Below are positions 52,521-63,700 of a DNA stretch of 64,000 bases, piece after piece. The translations under genes were made by a program, and so were the position numbers. Position 1 is the first letter of the stretch. Each line of letters begins with the position of its first letter. The notes below the pieces were generated by a model. That model was given only the letters and a program-made list of their open reading frames with translations, was not told the origin of the DNA and searched no databases. Where the stretch lies: contig OW804097.1 in the NCBI GenBank assembly GCA_942159475.1, forward strand, positions 6,539,685 through 6,603,684, in the 5' to 3' direction. This DNA is from Sthenelais limicola. Lineage: Eukaryota > Annelida > Polychaeta > Phyllodocida > Sigalionidae.

Positions 52521-52563
52521 CTAGTGTGTGTGTAGCCTTGCCTCAAGGCTACACACACACTAG
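52521..52563. repeat. Perfect palindrome with 20-bp arms
   Basis: Arms of 20 bp (CTAGTGTGTGTGTAGCCTTG and its exact complement at 52544-52563) are separated by CCT. Flanking CTGCC / GGCAG repeats extend the symmetry imperfectly. Confidence 0.85.
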
Positions 52564-52917
52564 GCAGGTAGGCAGTCAGGTATCAAACACTACAACATGG
52601 ATTCTAATGTGGTAGGAGGAGTGAAGGATGGGTGGTTGGTGGGCATGCAGTATCATTCAAGGTGAGAAAAACGACAACTATAAGAACAAAAACAGACAAT
52701 AAAATAAGTACAGCAAGCAAATGTACTAGCGGGTAAAATTTCTGGATAAGAATCTTAAAAACAAAAGATAGCCTGCACCGTTCCCTATATTCAGTATACT
52801 ACTACTACCACCTCTAGTGCTGCCCCCTGTACTAAACAGCACTCAGCGCTGTGTGCTATCTTCTCTCTATTACCACCATGCGGCGCCACTGTTTGTCCAA
52901 GTCCCGCTGTAGACCAG

Positions 52918-53862
52918 GGGCCCGTTTCATAACTAGTAACGGAAATCCGCTATCCGCTATTAACGGATATTTTTTTAGTGGGGAAATAGCGGATATCCAT
53001 TATTGCGTTGCATAATCCAATCCGCTCAATGTCCCGTAAAAATGCTCCGCTATTGCCCGTTCCCTTCCGCTATCCTCCGCTCGTAGGCTCCGCTATTCCC
53101 GTTGTTAACGGACACTAGAAGTATTGCAATTACCAATTCCATTCCGTTACGTTCCGTTATTCCCCACTATAGATTCCGTTATTCCGTTGTTAACGGACCT
53201 CTCAACCAAGCCGAAAACTAAAACGTATGTAACTCTTATCCTATTCATAATATAATTATGTGTTATATATCAAACGAAAGGAAATTATATCGCCTACAAA
53301 TAATTTAATATACACGAAGCTGTAGGATTAGTATTTTGGCCGGTACTCTGTGAAATATGAAATTGAAATATATAATATATATCTAATATGTAGAGAAGAA
53401 ACGTTAAGCATGGGATGGATATTAATATATCATATGTGATGTGTTCCAGGAAAATGAGTCACAAGTCGCAGAATTGATATTTTTCAAAGTGTTTTAGTTA
53501 TAATATATCTTTGTTGGAATGTTCTGATTCTTGGAGGGTTTAGTACTAGGCCTACCCTGAATATGACAAGAATACCCTGGTCCAAAATTGTTTTTAAAAA
53601 AAATGCTCACTTAAAAACATATAATAATTAGCAATGAACAACTATAGAAAGGATAAAAAGTGTTTATTTGGTATTTATTTCAGGTAAAATTAGTAAAAAA
53701 AAAGTTGCGGAGGCCCTTTTGAATTCCGCAAAAAATGCGGAGACTTAGCGGAAAAATAGCGGAAATCCGTTCCGCTATTACTTATGAAACGTAATAGCGG
53801 AAATCCGCTAAATCCGCTATTTTTCTACTCCGCTCCGCTCCACTATTAGTTATGAAACGGCC
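52918..53862. mobile_element. MITE-like element with GGCCGTTTCATAACTA ends
   Basis: The left end GGGCCCGTTTCATAACTA is inverted at the right end (TAGTTATGAAACGGCC to about 53864). Sub-terminal repeats of TCCGCTAT and TTCCGTTATTCC are abundant inside both ends. No transposase frame is present. Confidence 0.65.
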
Positions 53863-56128
53863 TACAGATTGTAGCCGAGTGCGTGTGTACTGAGGTGCGG
53901 TACGTGCCTATGTAGTATATGGAAACAAGGATTTGTGGCTGGCAATATGGTCGGCCTGTCTAGTCATTCCCCAATATCGAATATAGGAGAGAAGATTTAA
54001 AGTATTTACTCTGTTGCTACTGTTGCTATTCCCTCTCACTGCCCCAGATTTACTCACCCTCTTCTTCTGCCGACCCTACCATTATTATTTTAAGGCCAGG
54101 TCCACCCTCATATGGAATGATGAATATTTTATTCACCACTGATACTGTCGTTACCTTATACACACACTGTAATTTTGAGTTAAAAAAGAGTCTTGCAAAA
54201 AGCAAAAACCATATTCAAAGCAACTGTATTATTGAATATTGAAAATAAGCCATAGCATAGTAGAGAGCCGACAGCCTTCATCGAACGCAGCGGTATTGTT
54301 CCCTACTACCCACACTGTAAAGCAGCACAAGGGTTAAGAGTACCTCCCGTCCGCTGGAGATTCTCCCTTGAAAGCAGTCATTGACTGGAATAAAATGTTT
54401 TTCTATCCTATTCTATTCTAATGACCGGAAGTTGGATCTCTTGATCATAAGATTAAATCATATAATAATGGTACATGGACATAGTCATAGTGTATCGAAT
54501 TAGTTTTCTATTGTACTTTCAAGTCTTTACTCATATTGCTTCCTTTTTGTCTTTTCACACTTATTTTTCTCTTTGTAATAATATTGTAATAATGTAATAT
54601 TTGTTGAATGTAACTTTCGATGTCGATTATGTTGGGCTGTTGGTATGCGACCCACTACTTCAGAGTGTTGTTCACGGGTTGTTCAATGTTGCTGAAGCTT
54701 TGATTCAGCTGGATCAACAAGCAAAGATAGAGCAAAACCAGGGGCGTCTAATGGCATCGGTTTTTCTGCTTTATATGCTTTTAAATTTTGATGTAGGCGC
54801 TTCTTCACGAACCCTCACAACGTCAAGAGCGCACGGAGAGCGAATGCATGGAATTATTATTGGTTTCGTAATAACAAAATCCAAACCAGTAGACTTGCTA
54901 CCCCGCTTGCTACGCTACGCTGTCACTGCGCTAAAAAAATATGAGGACATGAAGGGCGAAAACAAAGCACTCTATGTAGGAGTGAACCAATAGCGATCCA
55001 TACGCGCAGATACAAGCGATCCAGAGGAATCAAAGCTTTGGTACGTTAGTGGTGATAGCATCATGTTCCGGTCACCAAAATATCCACGTCCAATCTGCCC
55101 CTGTTCGTTCTTTAAATACACAATAATTGAACTATTTCTTAAATTAGGATTATTTTCAGTGGTAGTTATAAGCCTTTCTATTTGACTCCTTTAGAATGTT
55201 TTTAAAAAGTGATGATATTTAAAAAATACTGGTAAAGTAGATAAGTAGGGCCTACCATGGGTGATATATTTGATGTTTGGGCCGGTCAAGGTTATATTAT
55301 TAGAAAACAATGTAACACATGGCCAGATTTTGTTCAAGAAGAGACCTTTATTATATTCAAAATCTAAACCTATATATACATAATTTTCCTATGGGTATGT
55401 AGGCTCGTTTTAAACAAGTTCCATTATGTGTTGGTTTGTCACTCTTCATCAGCCTTCTTTCTTTTCTGATTCATGGAAAATGCGCAAATTTTAAAACAAG
55501 ATTTAATGTATTCAAGCACGATTACCATGCAGCAATTTTTGTTGCCGCTTGGGATCAGTCATGTTATTTCAGGAGTAGATACTTGAGCATAAATTACACA
55601 AATCTAAACCATCAACACATGAATACTGTCTGGTCCTATGTGTCCCTGCGAAGACTCTTTTAGATATTGTTCTTACAGAGTGAACCTCTTATTGCATAAA
55701 TACAATATTACAATAGCCTGGTTTTTCTAGCAATAGTAAGCCATGGACAACTTCATTTAATATAAACAATTTTATAGACGATCAGCTAAAATAAAGCACT
55801 GTGTTTGGCAGATCGGTTGGTTTATTAGTGAACCACTCAATCTATTTCCCCTAACGTCTAACATGTATACGCTTTTGTCTTACGATAAAAGAATAATCGT
55901 GATATGCAAAATTTATTATATAACCATGCATTTTCTTGCCAAGTGTAAGATACTCCTTTTAGGCATTGCGCCACACATCGCACATCAACCACATCATCTG
56001 AAGAAGGACATAAGTGATGGATCTGCCCCTAGATGGCACCGTTTTCTCAATTGTCATGAAGGGGTAATTTTAACTTTTTTATTCATCAGTCCTTAATTAA
56101 TTATAATGTGAATAGTCAATTGTTTGTG
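53863..56128. other. Intergenic stretch before the GTPase-Hint gene
   Basis: Apart from the open frame at 54601-54993 I see no gene. The sequence is AT-rich with no clear element ends. Confidence 0.5.
54601..54993 (+). other. Unrecognised 130-codon open frame
   Basis: The frame has a coding-like composition (LLYMLLNFDVGASSRTLTTS, LLPRLLRYAVTALKKYEDM), but I do not recognise the family. It starts at TTG or at a possible splice boundary. It could be an exon or a fragment of a decayed mobile element. No splice partners are evident. Confidence 0.25.
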
Positions 56129-56134
56129 TTTATT
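56129..56134 (-). terminator. Polyadenylation signal of the GTPase-Hint gene
   Basis: AATAAA on the minus strand, about 87 bases after the annotated stop and only 3 bases after the stop of the in-frame extension. Confidence 0.6.
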
Positions 56135-56136
56135 TT

Positions 56137-56220
56137 TCAGTCAGGAGTAAATCCCCATGCTTTAGCCACACCAACAAGCCAGCACCTGTACTTGTGGAGT
56201 AAGGCAGGAGAACCCTTCAC
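56137..56220 (-). other. In-frame duplicate of the last 28 codons, placed after the stop codon
   Basis: The final 84 bases of the ORF are repeated right after the TGA at 56221-56223, in the same frame. They would read VKGSPALLHKYRCWLVGV and AKAWGFTPD before a second TGA. Only a few bases differ from the first copy, so the frame is preserved. Either the first TGA is a later mutation or the tail is reached by readthrough. Confidence 0.8.
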
Positions 56221-57711
56221 TCATTGAGGAGTAAGTCCCCATGCTTTAGCCACACCAATGAGCCAGTGCCTGTACTTGTGGAGTAAGGCAGGAGAACCAG
56301 ATTCTTCATCATAAGCTGCCAGTCCCTGGTAGATGGAGGAGGGCAGCAGATGGTAGAGCAGCCTGACCGGTGACAGGAGGAGGTGAGCCACGGTGGGTGA
56401 GAGAGCCGTTGTGTAGCAGGAGGCAGCCACACCATCAACAATGATGTTACCAGTTGTGGTGTGGGGGCAGTACATGCCCTGCTTCCACTCCATGCTCACA
56501 CTCTTCACTCTGGTGGGCTTCAGTTCAGTCTCTGTGAAAGATGTAAACACAATGTCCCCAGGTCTGACATGCTTTGCTGGAACAAGGTTACCAAGTGTAC
56601 CAACATGGAGGAGATGACTTCCGGACAGGAATATCTCTCCTCCAGTCTCCAGTTGAACACCAACACAACACATGTTGATGTTGGCATTGCCATGACTGAA
56701 CATGATGACAGGGGAATACAGCAGGGAGCCAGAGTTATCACACACCAACACTTCATCACCAACACAGAGCTGGGACATTGTCTTCTCTCCAGTCTTGGTG
56801 ATCACCTTCCCTTCTCCACAGAAACATTCTCCTACTTCATTCACAATATACTGCATTTCTTCTACTTTGCCATCTATAAGACCTTCAATTCTTTCTTTGC
56901 TCAGTACATGTTTGTACTTACTCTCCTCTCTGAACTTCTTCTTCAGGTTCATTCCCTTGTCTGTTAGCTTTCTTTTTATTTTGTCAGCCGATCCAACAGC
57001 CTTTTGATTGAAAATCCAGTTTTGCAAGTTCTTGAATATTTCACTGCCAAGTTCTTCCTCTAAACACAACTTTTCGATTTCTTGTTGTTTAAGACCAGCT
57101 TTAACCGGGGATTTTCTCGGAGATGTTGTATTGTCTTCTAAAATTGTTTCCACCGTTTCATAAAGAAATCGGTTGTTGACAGTAAGAAATTCATAGAAAT
57201 TCCGGTCCACACCTACCACATATTCATCTTCAAGTTTTTTTGATAGACACTTCACTATCTTGGAGCATAGCTTGTCTATGTCTTCCTTACCACTCTCCTT
57301 GAAAGAATCAGCAATTTCTGTACCTTGAAGCGCTTTTCTCAATGTTACTCTTACCTTATCCATGAACTCAGGATTACGGTTAAATTTAAGCTTTAACTTA
57401 TCACGCTTTTCCTTTGCTTTCTGCAGTATATCGCTTGTATATGGTTTTGTTTGTTGCTTCAGATGGACCCCAATGATGGACAGGATGACACAACGACGCT
57501 GGATTTCTGCCTGGATTCTAGATTTAGTGTTATTGTCAACTACAAGAAAACGGCCCCCTGCTTTTTCCTTGACACACTTATCAAAGTAAGCAAATTTCTC
57601 AACCTCTGTGTCAGTGGTAAGGTACTCTGCTGTGGTGCCCTTTTGTAGAATAGCATCGCCGTAGGTCGCAAGGAAAACACAGTAGCTGAATGACTCTTCT
57701 CCCATGTCAGA
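56221..57711 (-). CDS. GTPase-Hint gene last exon: end of GTPase, helical linker and Hint domain
   Basis: The 1491-base terminal exon follows acceptor TTCCATTTAG. G4 and G5 of the AIG1 domain lie in its first 70 codons. A Lys/Glu-rich linker follows. The Hint domain begins at about 56826 (ECFCGEGKV) and runs to about 56320, followed by a hydrophobic tail. The stop is TGA at 56221-56223. Confidence 0.92.
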   Translation of the reverse strand, partial: SDMGEESFSYCVFLATYGDAILQKGTTAEYLTTDTEVEKFAYFDKCVKEKAGGRFLVVDNNTKSRIQAEIQRRCVILSIIGVHLKQQTKPYTSDILQKAKEKRDKLKLKFNRNPEFMDKVRVTLRKALQGTEIADSFKESGKEDIDKLCSKIVKCLSKKLEDEYVVGVDRNFYEFLTVNNRFLYETVETILEDNTTSPRKSPVKAGLKQQEIEKLCLEEELGSEIFKNLQNWIFNQKAVGSADKIKRKLTDKGMNLKKKFREESKYKHVLSKERIEGLIDGKVEEMQYIVNEVGECFCGEGKVITKTGEKTMSQLCVGDEVLVCDNSGSLLYSPVIMFSHGNANINMCCVGVQLETGGEIFLSGSHLLHVGTLGNLVPAKHVRPGDIVFTSFTETELKPTRVKSVSMEWKQGMYCPHTTTGNIIVDGVAASCYTTALSPTVAHLLLSPVRLLYHLLPSSIYQGLAAYDEESGSPALLHKYRHWLIGVAKAWGLTPQ

Positions 57712-60700
57712 CTAAATGGAAAACAGAATAGAAGACCAGTTCACAAGAGTTGATGATAGATATACAAAAAATAATAATAATTATGTGTATTGGGTGTATG
57801 ATATTATAGCATGCCAAAGTAAATACATAATGGTGATCTTACACTAGACCAAGTCTTTCCCTTCAACCCACCAGTCAATAGGGGATTTGCATGTGTCATT
57901 GCGCATGTCTATCCCAGTGCATTATGGGATGGATTCTTAAAAAATCGAACATACAAATATTTGCCAACATTTTTATCGAAAATTGCAAGAATGCTTTCAC
58001 CAATATCATTGCTTTTTTGAATGATATATCAAAACCAAATGCATTATGAGAAAGATGGAGACATGTGTTATGGAAAAATGTATACCACATGGATATTGGC
58101 GTTAGAGCATTAATGCTGAACATGGCATGTTTTCTATATAATTTATACTGTACCATTAGTCCCATGATTCCATGCGAATCAAGATTCAAAATGGCGGCTA
58201 TGCAAATCCCCTATACTGAGTGTAAAGAATGATGCGATTATTAATCTTTTAGTCTCACTCTTCCCCACGATTCCCTAGTGTAAACGTTAATATAAAGAGA
58301 TGACCTTTTAAAATCTCTTTATCCTAAATCATACAAAATTCCCTACTGCCAAGTATGGTTGTAACTTCTGGGCATTAAAAACGTAATGATATAGTCGTCC
58401 AGTGCATTATAGTTTTCCATGCAACCTCCAAATGGGGGAAGAGGGGACTTTAGAAATGGCTTTTACAAGCATCAATACATTTCCAAAACCATGAGTGCCA
58501 AAAACTGTTATAGCACCATTCCTGTTAGCAATTGTCATTTCTTTAAGCTGCGATGATTAATCAGGGAATGGAAAGCATCAAACGTTTTCCATTTCCTGCC
58601 ATGTCTTCCATGCATTACTTCCCTTCCCTAGCAGTTATGTGAACCAGCAATTCCAGTAACTATCTAGTGTCACTTCTCCATTATAAAATGACTGAATAAA
58701 TGTTACCAAAATATGTAAAAGGTCTTTTCAATAACACTTAAGCTTCTTACCTCAATCATTTTCATGGATTCTAACTCTTCCTGGGTGAATCTTGATGACC
58801 CAGACTGCACATGAACAAATACGTGTACCCCAGCTTGCATCTCTTGTAGAATCTAAAGCAGATCATTAAAATTTTGGTATGCTATCTTGGATGTTGACAC
58901 ACCTGGAACACAACACTTTACCATTCTCATCACACATTTGTCTTTATAGACCATTTGTACACTGTTTTCCCTCTCTCTATACAAACTGGTGTTATGATAA
59001 AAAGGTCTTTGGCTCATATTGAACACGTCTAATCACAAAATGTGCTCAGCAAAGGCTACACTTCCCCCACATTTTCTAACCCACGCACCTCTGGTGCAAA
59101 CCTCTAAATGAATTGTAGTTCTAACCTTTAAATTGTCTCTTGAGCAATGGTGGAAGTGGATAGCTGGACTGACGTGCCAGTAAAACCTCTTCTCCAAAAT
59201 GTGATTTTTAGTGGTATAACCAACCTGAGTTGTCCTATTTATATTCTACTGCAGTAGAATATAATACTTTTTAAAATAGGACTGAACCATTTTTAGGGCT
59301 GAACCATTCTGTATTATATACTGTTTAAATTCCCCTGAAAGATTTCAAAACTCACCCCAAATATGATACTTGACAAATGGTGCTCCTCCTTTTCCTCATC
59401 AGTGTCAAAAATCCCTGGAGTATCCATGATATTAATGGTTGTACCATGATATCGTAGCTGCCGAACTAGAGTGACCTTGGTCTGGGACTGCACGCCAATA
59501 GCAGAGTCAAACTCAAACTGCTCAAGGAGGGAGTTTCCTGTCGCACTTTTCCCCACGCCAGTTTTTCCCACCAGGACCACATTTATCACTTGGTCTTTTA
59601 GATCTAGTGTAGATGCCAGGGTGTTTACATCAAATGCCAACCGCTTCATGCACTGGACAGCCTGTAAACATGACCATAGTCGCAAATTAGTCTCAATGAC
59701 ACTCATTAACAGACTGTTATGAATCTAAATAGATAATTTACCATGGTTAAAGCAATTATTAGATATAGATAGTTACACTTTTCAATAAACATATGTGCCA
59801 ATTAAACATACTAACTGGTTTTTGCACCAGAGCATCCAATATTTTGTCATTTACTGGACTTTCATTGAACAAAGCCGACATTCTAGCTCTTGATCTCAGA
59901 GTTCCCTTTGCTATGTGCATCTCATACTCCTTCAGCTGGTCTGCGATTTGTGATTGTGTGTCTTCTAATTCAGGCCACTGCAGGGGATCTGAGTCATTGG
60001 GTCCAGTGTAGAGAGGCGATGCCTTGAAGCATTTGATCTCTTGGTCATATGCATATAACGTTAGGTAGTTCTTGGTGAAGTCAGTCAAACACGCTGTCTT
60101 TTCTGCAGTTTGTTCTGTTCTTGTTGCAATTGTCTTCTTTGGCGAGAGAAGGACCTAATGAAAATACAATTTCATTTGAGTGAGTGAGTGAGTGAGTGAG
60201 TGAGATTGGTTGCTTTTTGCCCTTATCAACACCTCTATCAAGGGCGGGAGAGCTGAGAGCGAGTGTGTGAGATTGGTTGCTTTACATTGAAGGTTATATC
60301 AAGGGCGGGAGAGCTGAGAGGGAGGCAGTTTATGATCTTACCCAGGAAATAAAGATAGAGAAGAAGGGAGAGAGAGGGATAGAGAAAAAGAAACAGAAAG
60401 GCACTTTATGGTCTTACCCAGGACCGGAAAAATGCAAGTATAAAATGGCGGTCATAGTTTGTGAACCGTATCTGTTCATTTTATGTTCCTAATTATACCG
60501 AAAAATGTTATTATTTCAAAATGTATCCCCTTTAGTTCCATTCTCACAACTCACCTGATTCATCTAATCAAAACAATAAAGACACCTTGCCACAAAAACA
60601 AAACTACACAATCCTTTCATATGGGAGATTTTGAATTCATATTCTAGCATTAAATAAAGAGACAGCGCACCTCTATCAAACGTTCTTGGGCATTTGCCGT

Positions 60701-63700
60701 GCGGTTCATCAGAAAGTCGCAAAGGTTTTCTGTTCTCAGCTTATCAGGATAGATTAACTTCCCTTCCTTCGGAAACTCAGAGCACTTCTTGAAACCTTCC
60801 CAAGATTCCTGGAAATAGTTTCCACAAGGACGTTTCCTACAACCATGACGTTTAATATTACTGGCATGTATATTCAGAGGAAATCGTTCAAAAAGGTTAT
60901 GAGTGTCATCTACCCGATATCTGATATCTATATCTATATTATGTCAACCAGTCAGGCTTGAAATCCTCCCACCAATGGGGAGCTTAGTTCCGTTGACGTT
61001 CATTCATTACTGTTTGGCAATAAAAGTTACAACAACAACAAATATCTTCAGTGACTTAAAACTTTGCAAATTAATTTATGGTACTCTTGGTATTCCTGAA
61101 AAATCTATGGATATTTCCAAATATGTCAGTAATTTGGCCAATTGTGTTGGCTGCTCATTTTAGTCAACAACTCTACCCAGTATTATTTTCCCAATTATTT
61201 CGACTTAATTAATCTGCCAATATGTTCACATACAATCTTTACATGAATCATATTAACAGAAATAAATAACATTAACAGCATGGCACAGACTAAAATGTCA
61301 ATTATTTTTATGAAGCCTCAAGGACAGTATAGTTCCATACAAATAAAGTGTGGGGAGTCAAGACTTTGTTTGATTTGGTTTGACAATGTTAATTTCAATT
61401 ATAATTTACGGCTGAAATGCGATATATTTTCGGGTCAGGCCCGTGTATACACATAGGGCTTTCCATAGAATGCCAAATTCGATAGTACATTGTAAATGCA
61501 CCACTGGGCACCACTGATACTCACACTTATAACCCGAAGTTCCCCATGGCTAAGAATTTCGAATGGTTGATTCATTGTTAACTCCTACTTACATGTTAGG
61601 AGGTGTTCGAGTGGTGTCCAATATAAAGTAAGCCTTCTTTCCAATATATTCAGCAACAATTGTATGTGTCGCGTTGCCATCCCCAGATGATGAGGCGGGA
61701 TTGATTTCCTGTGTGAGAAATGGTGCTTCTTTCGTAAAAATATGTTACCATCATTCATGATATTCAAATCCCATCTAAAAATCCCCAGCAAAAAAAACCC
61801 ACGTTATTTGTTTTGTCCCCAATCTGAAAGGATATAAACGTGAAATAGGCAAAATAAAAAATATCCAAGACTTTTCTTTTTGGAATATCCAATACCTTTT
61901 TGTCAACTTTCTTTTCCTTTTTGCCAATGTCCTTTTCCTTTTCGGATTATCCTTTTCCTTTTAGGAATATACTTTTCCTTTTTGGAATATCCTTTTCTTT
62001 TTGGAATATCCTTTTCCTTTTCGGAATATCCACTCCTTTTCCAAATATCCACTCCTTTTCACCCAAATGTACCATGATGTATTCCTACCCCAACATGACT
62101 GGGAGGGAGAAGGAGGGTGAGAGGGAGAGGGAGGGTGAGCGGGGGAGGGGGGGGGGTGAGCGGGAGGGGAGAGGGAGAGAGGGAGAAAGAGAAAGGAAGA
62201 GAAGATGTATTGGATGTGTTATGTAACACTGCTACACTACAAAGATAGCTGGTGGGCCCCCATTCAGGGGTAGTGGATAATGTTATGTAACACTGAGCCA
62301 CTGAGTCATGTGGGTTAGATATTCAGAAAATGTACAATTCATCTTCACCAATCCTCTCCAATAACCCAAATTTCAGACCAAAATAAAGTTCAAAATACAG
62401 TTCAACCTAACCAAACAGATTGCTAGAATCAATGCAATGCCAAATGTACAGGTATTTACATAATATTGACCAAATTGCAGCCTAATTTAGCAGAATATAC
62501 TAAATGTGTACAGCTGCCAATTGTACATTTTCTGAAAATCTGACCCATGTCTGCTTTTGTATGGGTAGAAAAGGAGTGTCCCAGGGAGGACACCAATGAG
62601 AAAAGATGGCCAAATCTAGACATAGGAGTCACAGCAGCCAGACATGGCTTTTCAAGTAGGGGAAATAGGAAAATGGTGCAGTGATATACTTTTCGGTGGT
62701 GAATATCTAAGGGAAATAGTGGAAAAGGAGGCTGACATGGGAAAATCGACACTGACATGGAACTTTTTGTTCTGGAAATAGTAAAATCTTCCCGGAAATA
62801 GGAAGAAAGCAGTTGGAAAAGAACTATAGTATGTGAAATAGCATGTACCACAGAGGAAAAGTCTGTACCGATTTCATCATTTGTACATATGTCTACTTTG
62901 GGACGCAACATTATTTACGCACTTTTTAAAATGTGTAAGATTCAGTAGAATTAAGGAGGTCCTGGTGGACAGAAGCATGATATTATTTCCGCATTTGATA
63001 TTTTGATTTTGAGGGAGAAGCAGTCATATTTTGCCTCTCATTGACCTTTTTAGAACATTCCAGGTGATACATAATATGGTGTACGGACAGTGCCTGGGTA
63101 AACCCCCCATATCAATGCCCCCCACCATGCCATTACCCCAAAGGTCAAATGCCATATATGCCATATGCCTTTATCCCGCCATTCAAGAACTACGCCAGCA
63201 TATTTATGTAGGGGCAAACATGTTTTCAATACACTATGGGATCCACCAAGGAATTCATATAATTTGTTGGCATCGAAGCCGGTAATATGGTCTATTTAAA
63301 TGTCATACATGTCAGGCATTAAAGTCTAGTTGAAACGATGCCATATGCATATTATAATTGTGCTACAATCATATGTCAGTCGAGCTTTAGAGATCATTAT
63401 GGGCGTCTTGACGTATTGGAGTTTATAATAATTGCAGAAGTACATTTTTATGTATAGTAGAATAGAAGTGTTTGTTGCATAGTCTTTCAATATACACTTA
63501 TACTTACTTTGATTTCTGAGAAAGAAACAAGAGTGTAATGCTTCCCTTTACGGAAGAGGCCAATATTCCTCAATATCTTTATCTCTTCCGTTTCATCTTC
63601 TTTCTTCATGAGTGCGTCCATGACCACCTCAATAGACAGTCCGAAGGCATGAAAGAGGTCAGACCATTCGTTGATTGGGTGGAATTCGATGTTAATACCT

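Noticed and set aside
56461..57007. Plus-strand open frames of 168 and 101 codons
   Set aside because: Antisense to the Hint-domain exon.
61880..62226. Plus-strand frames of 65 and 108 codons rich in Phe/Ser and Gly/Glu/Arg
   Set aside because: Produced by the CTTTTCC minisatellite and the GGGAGA tract.
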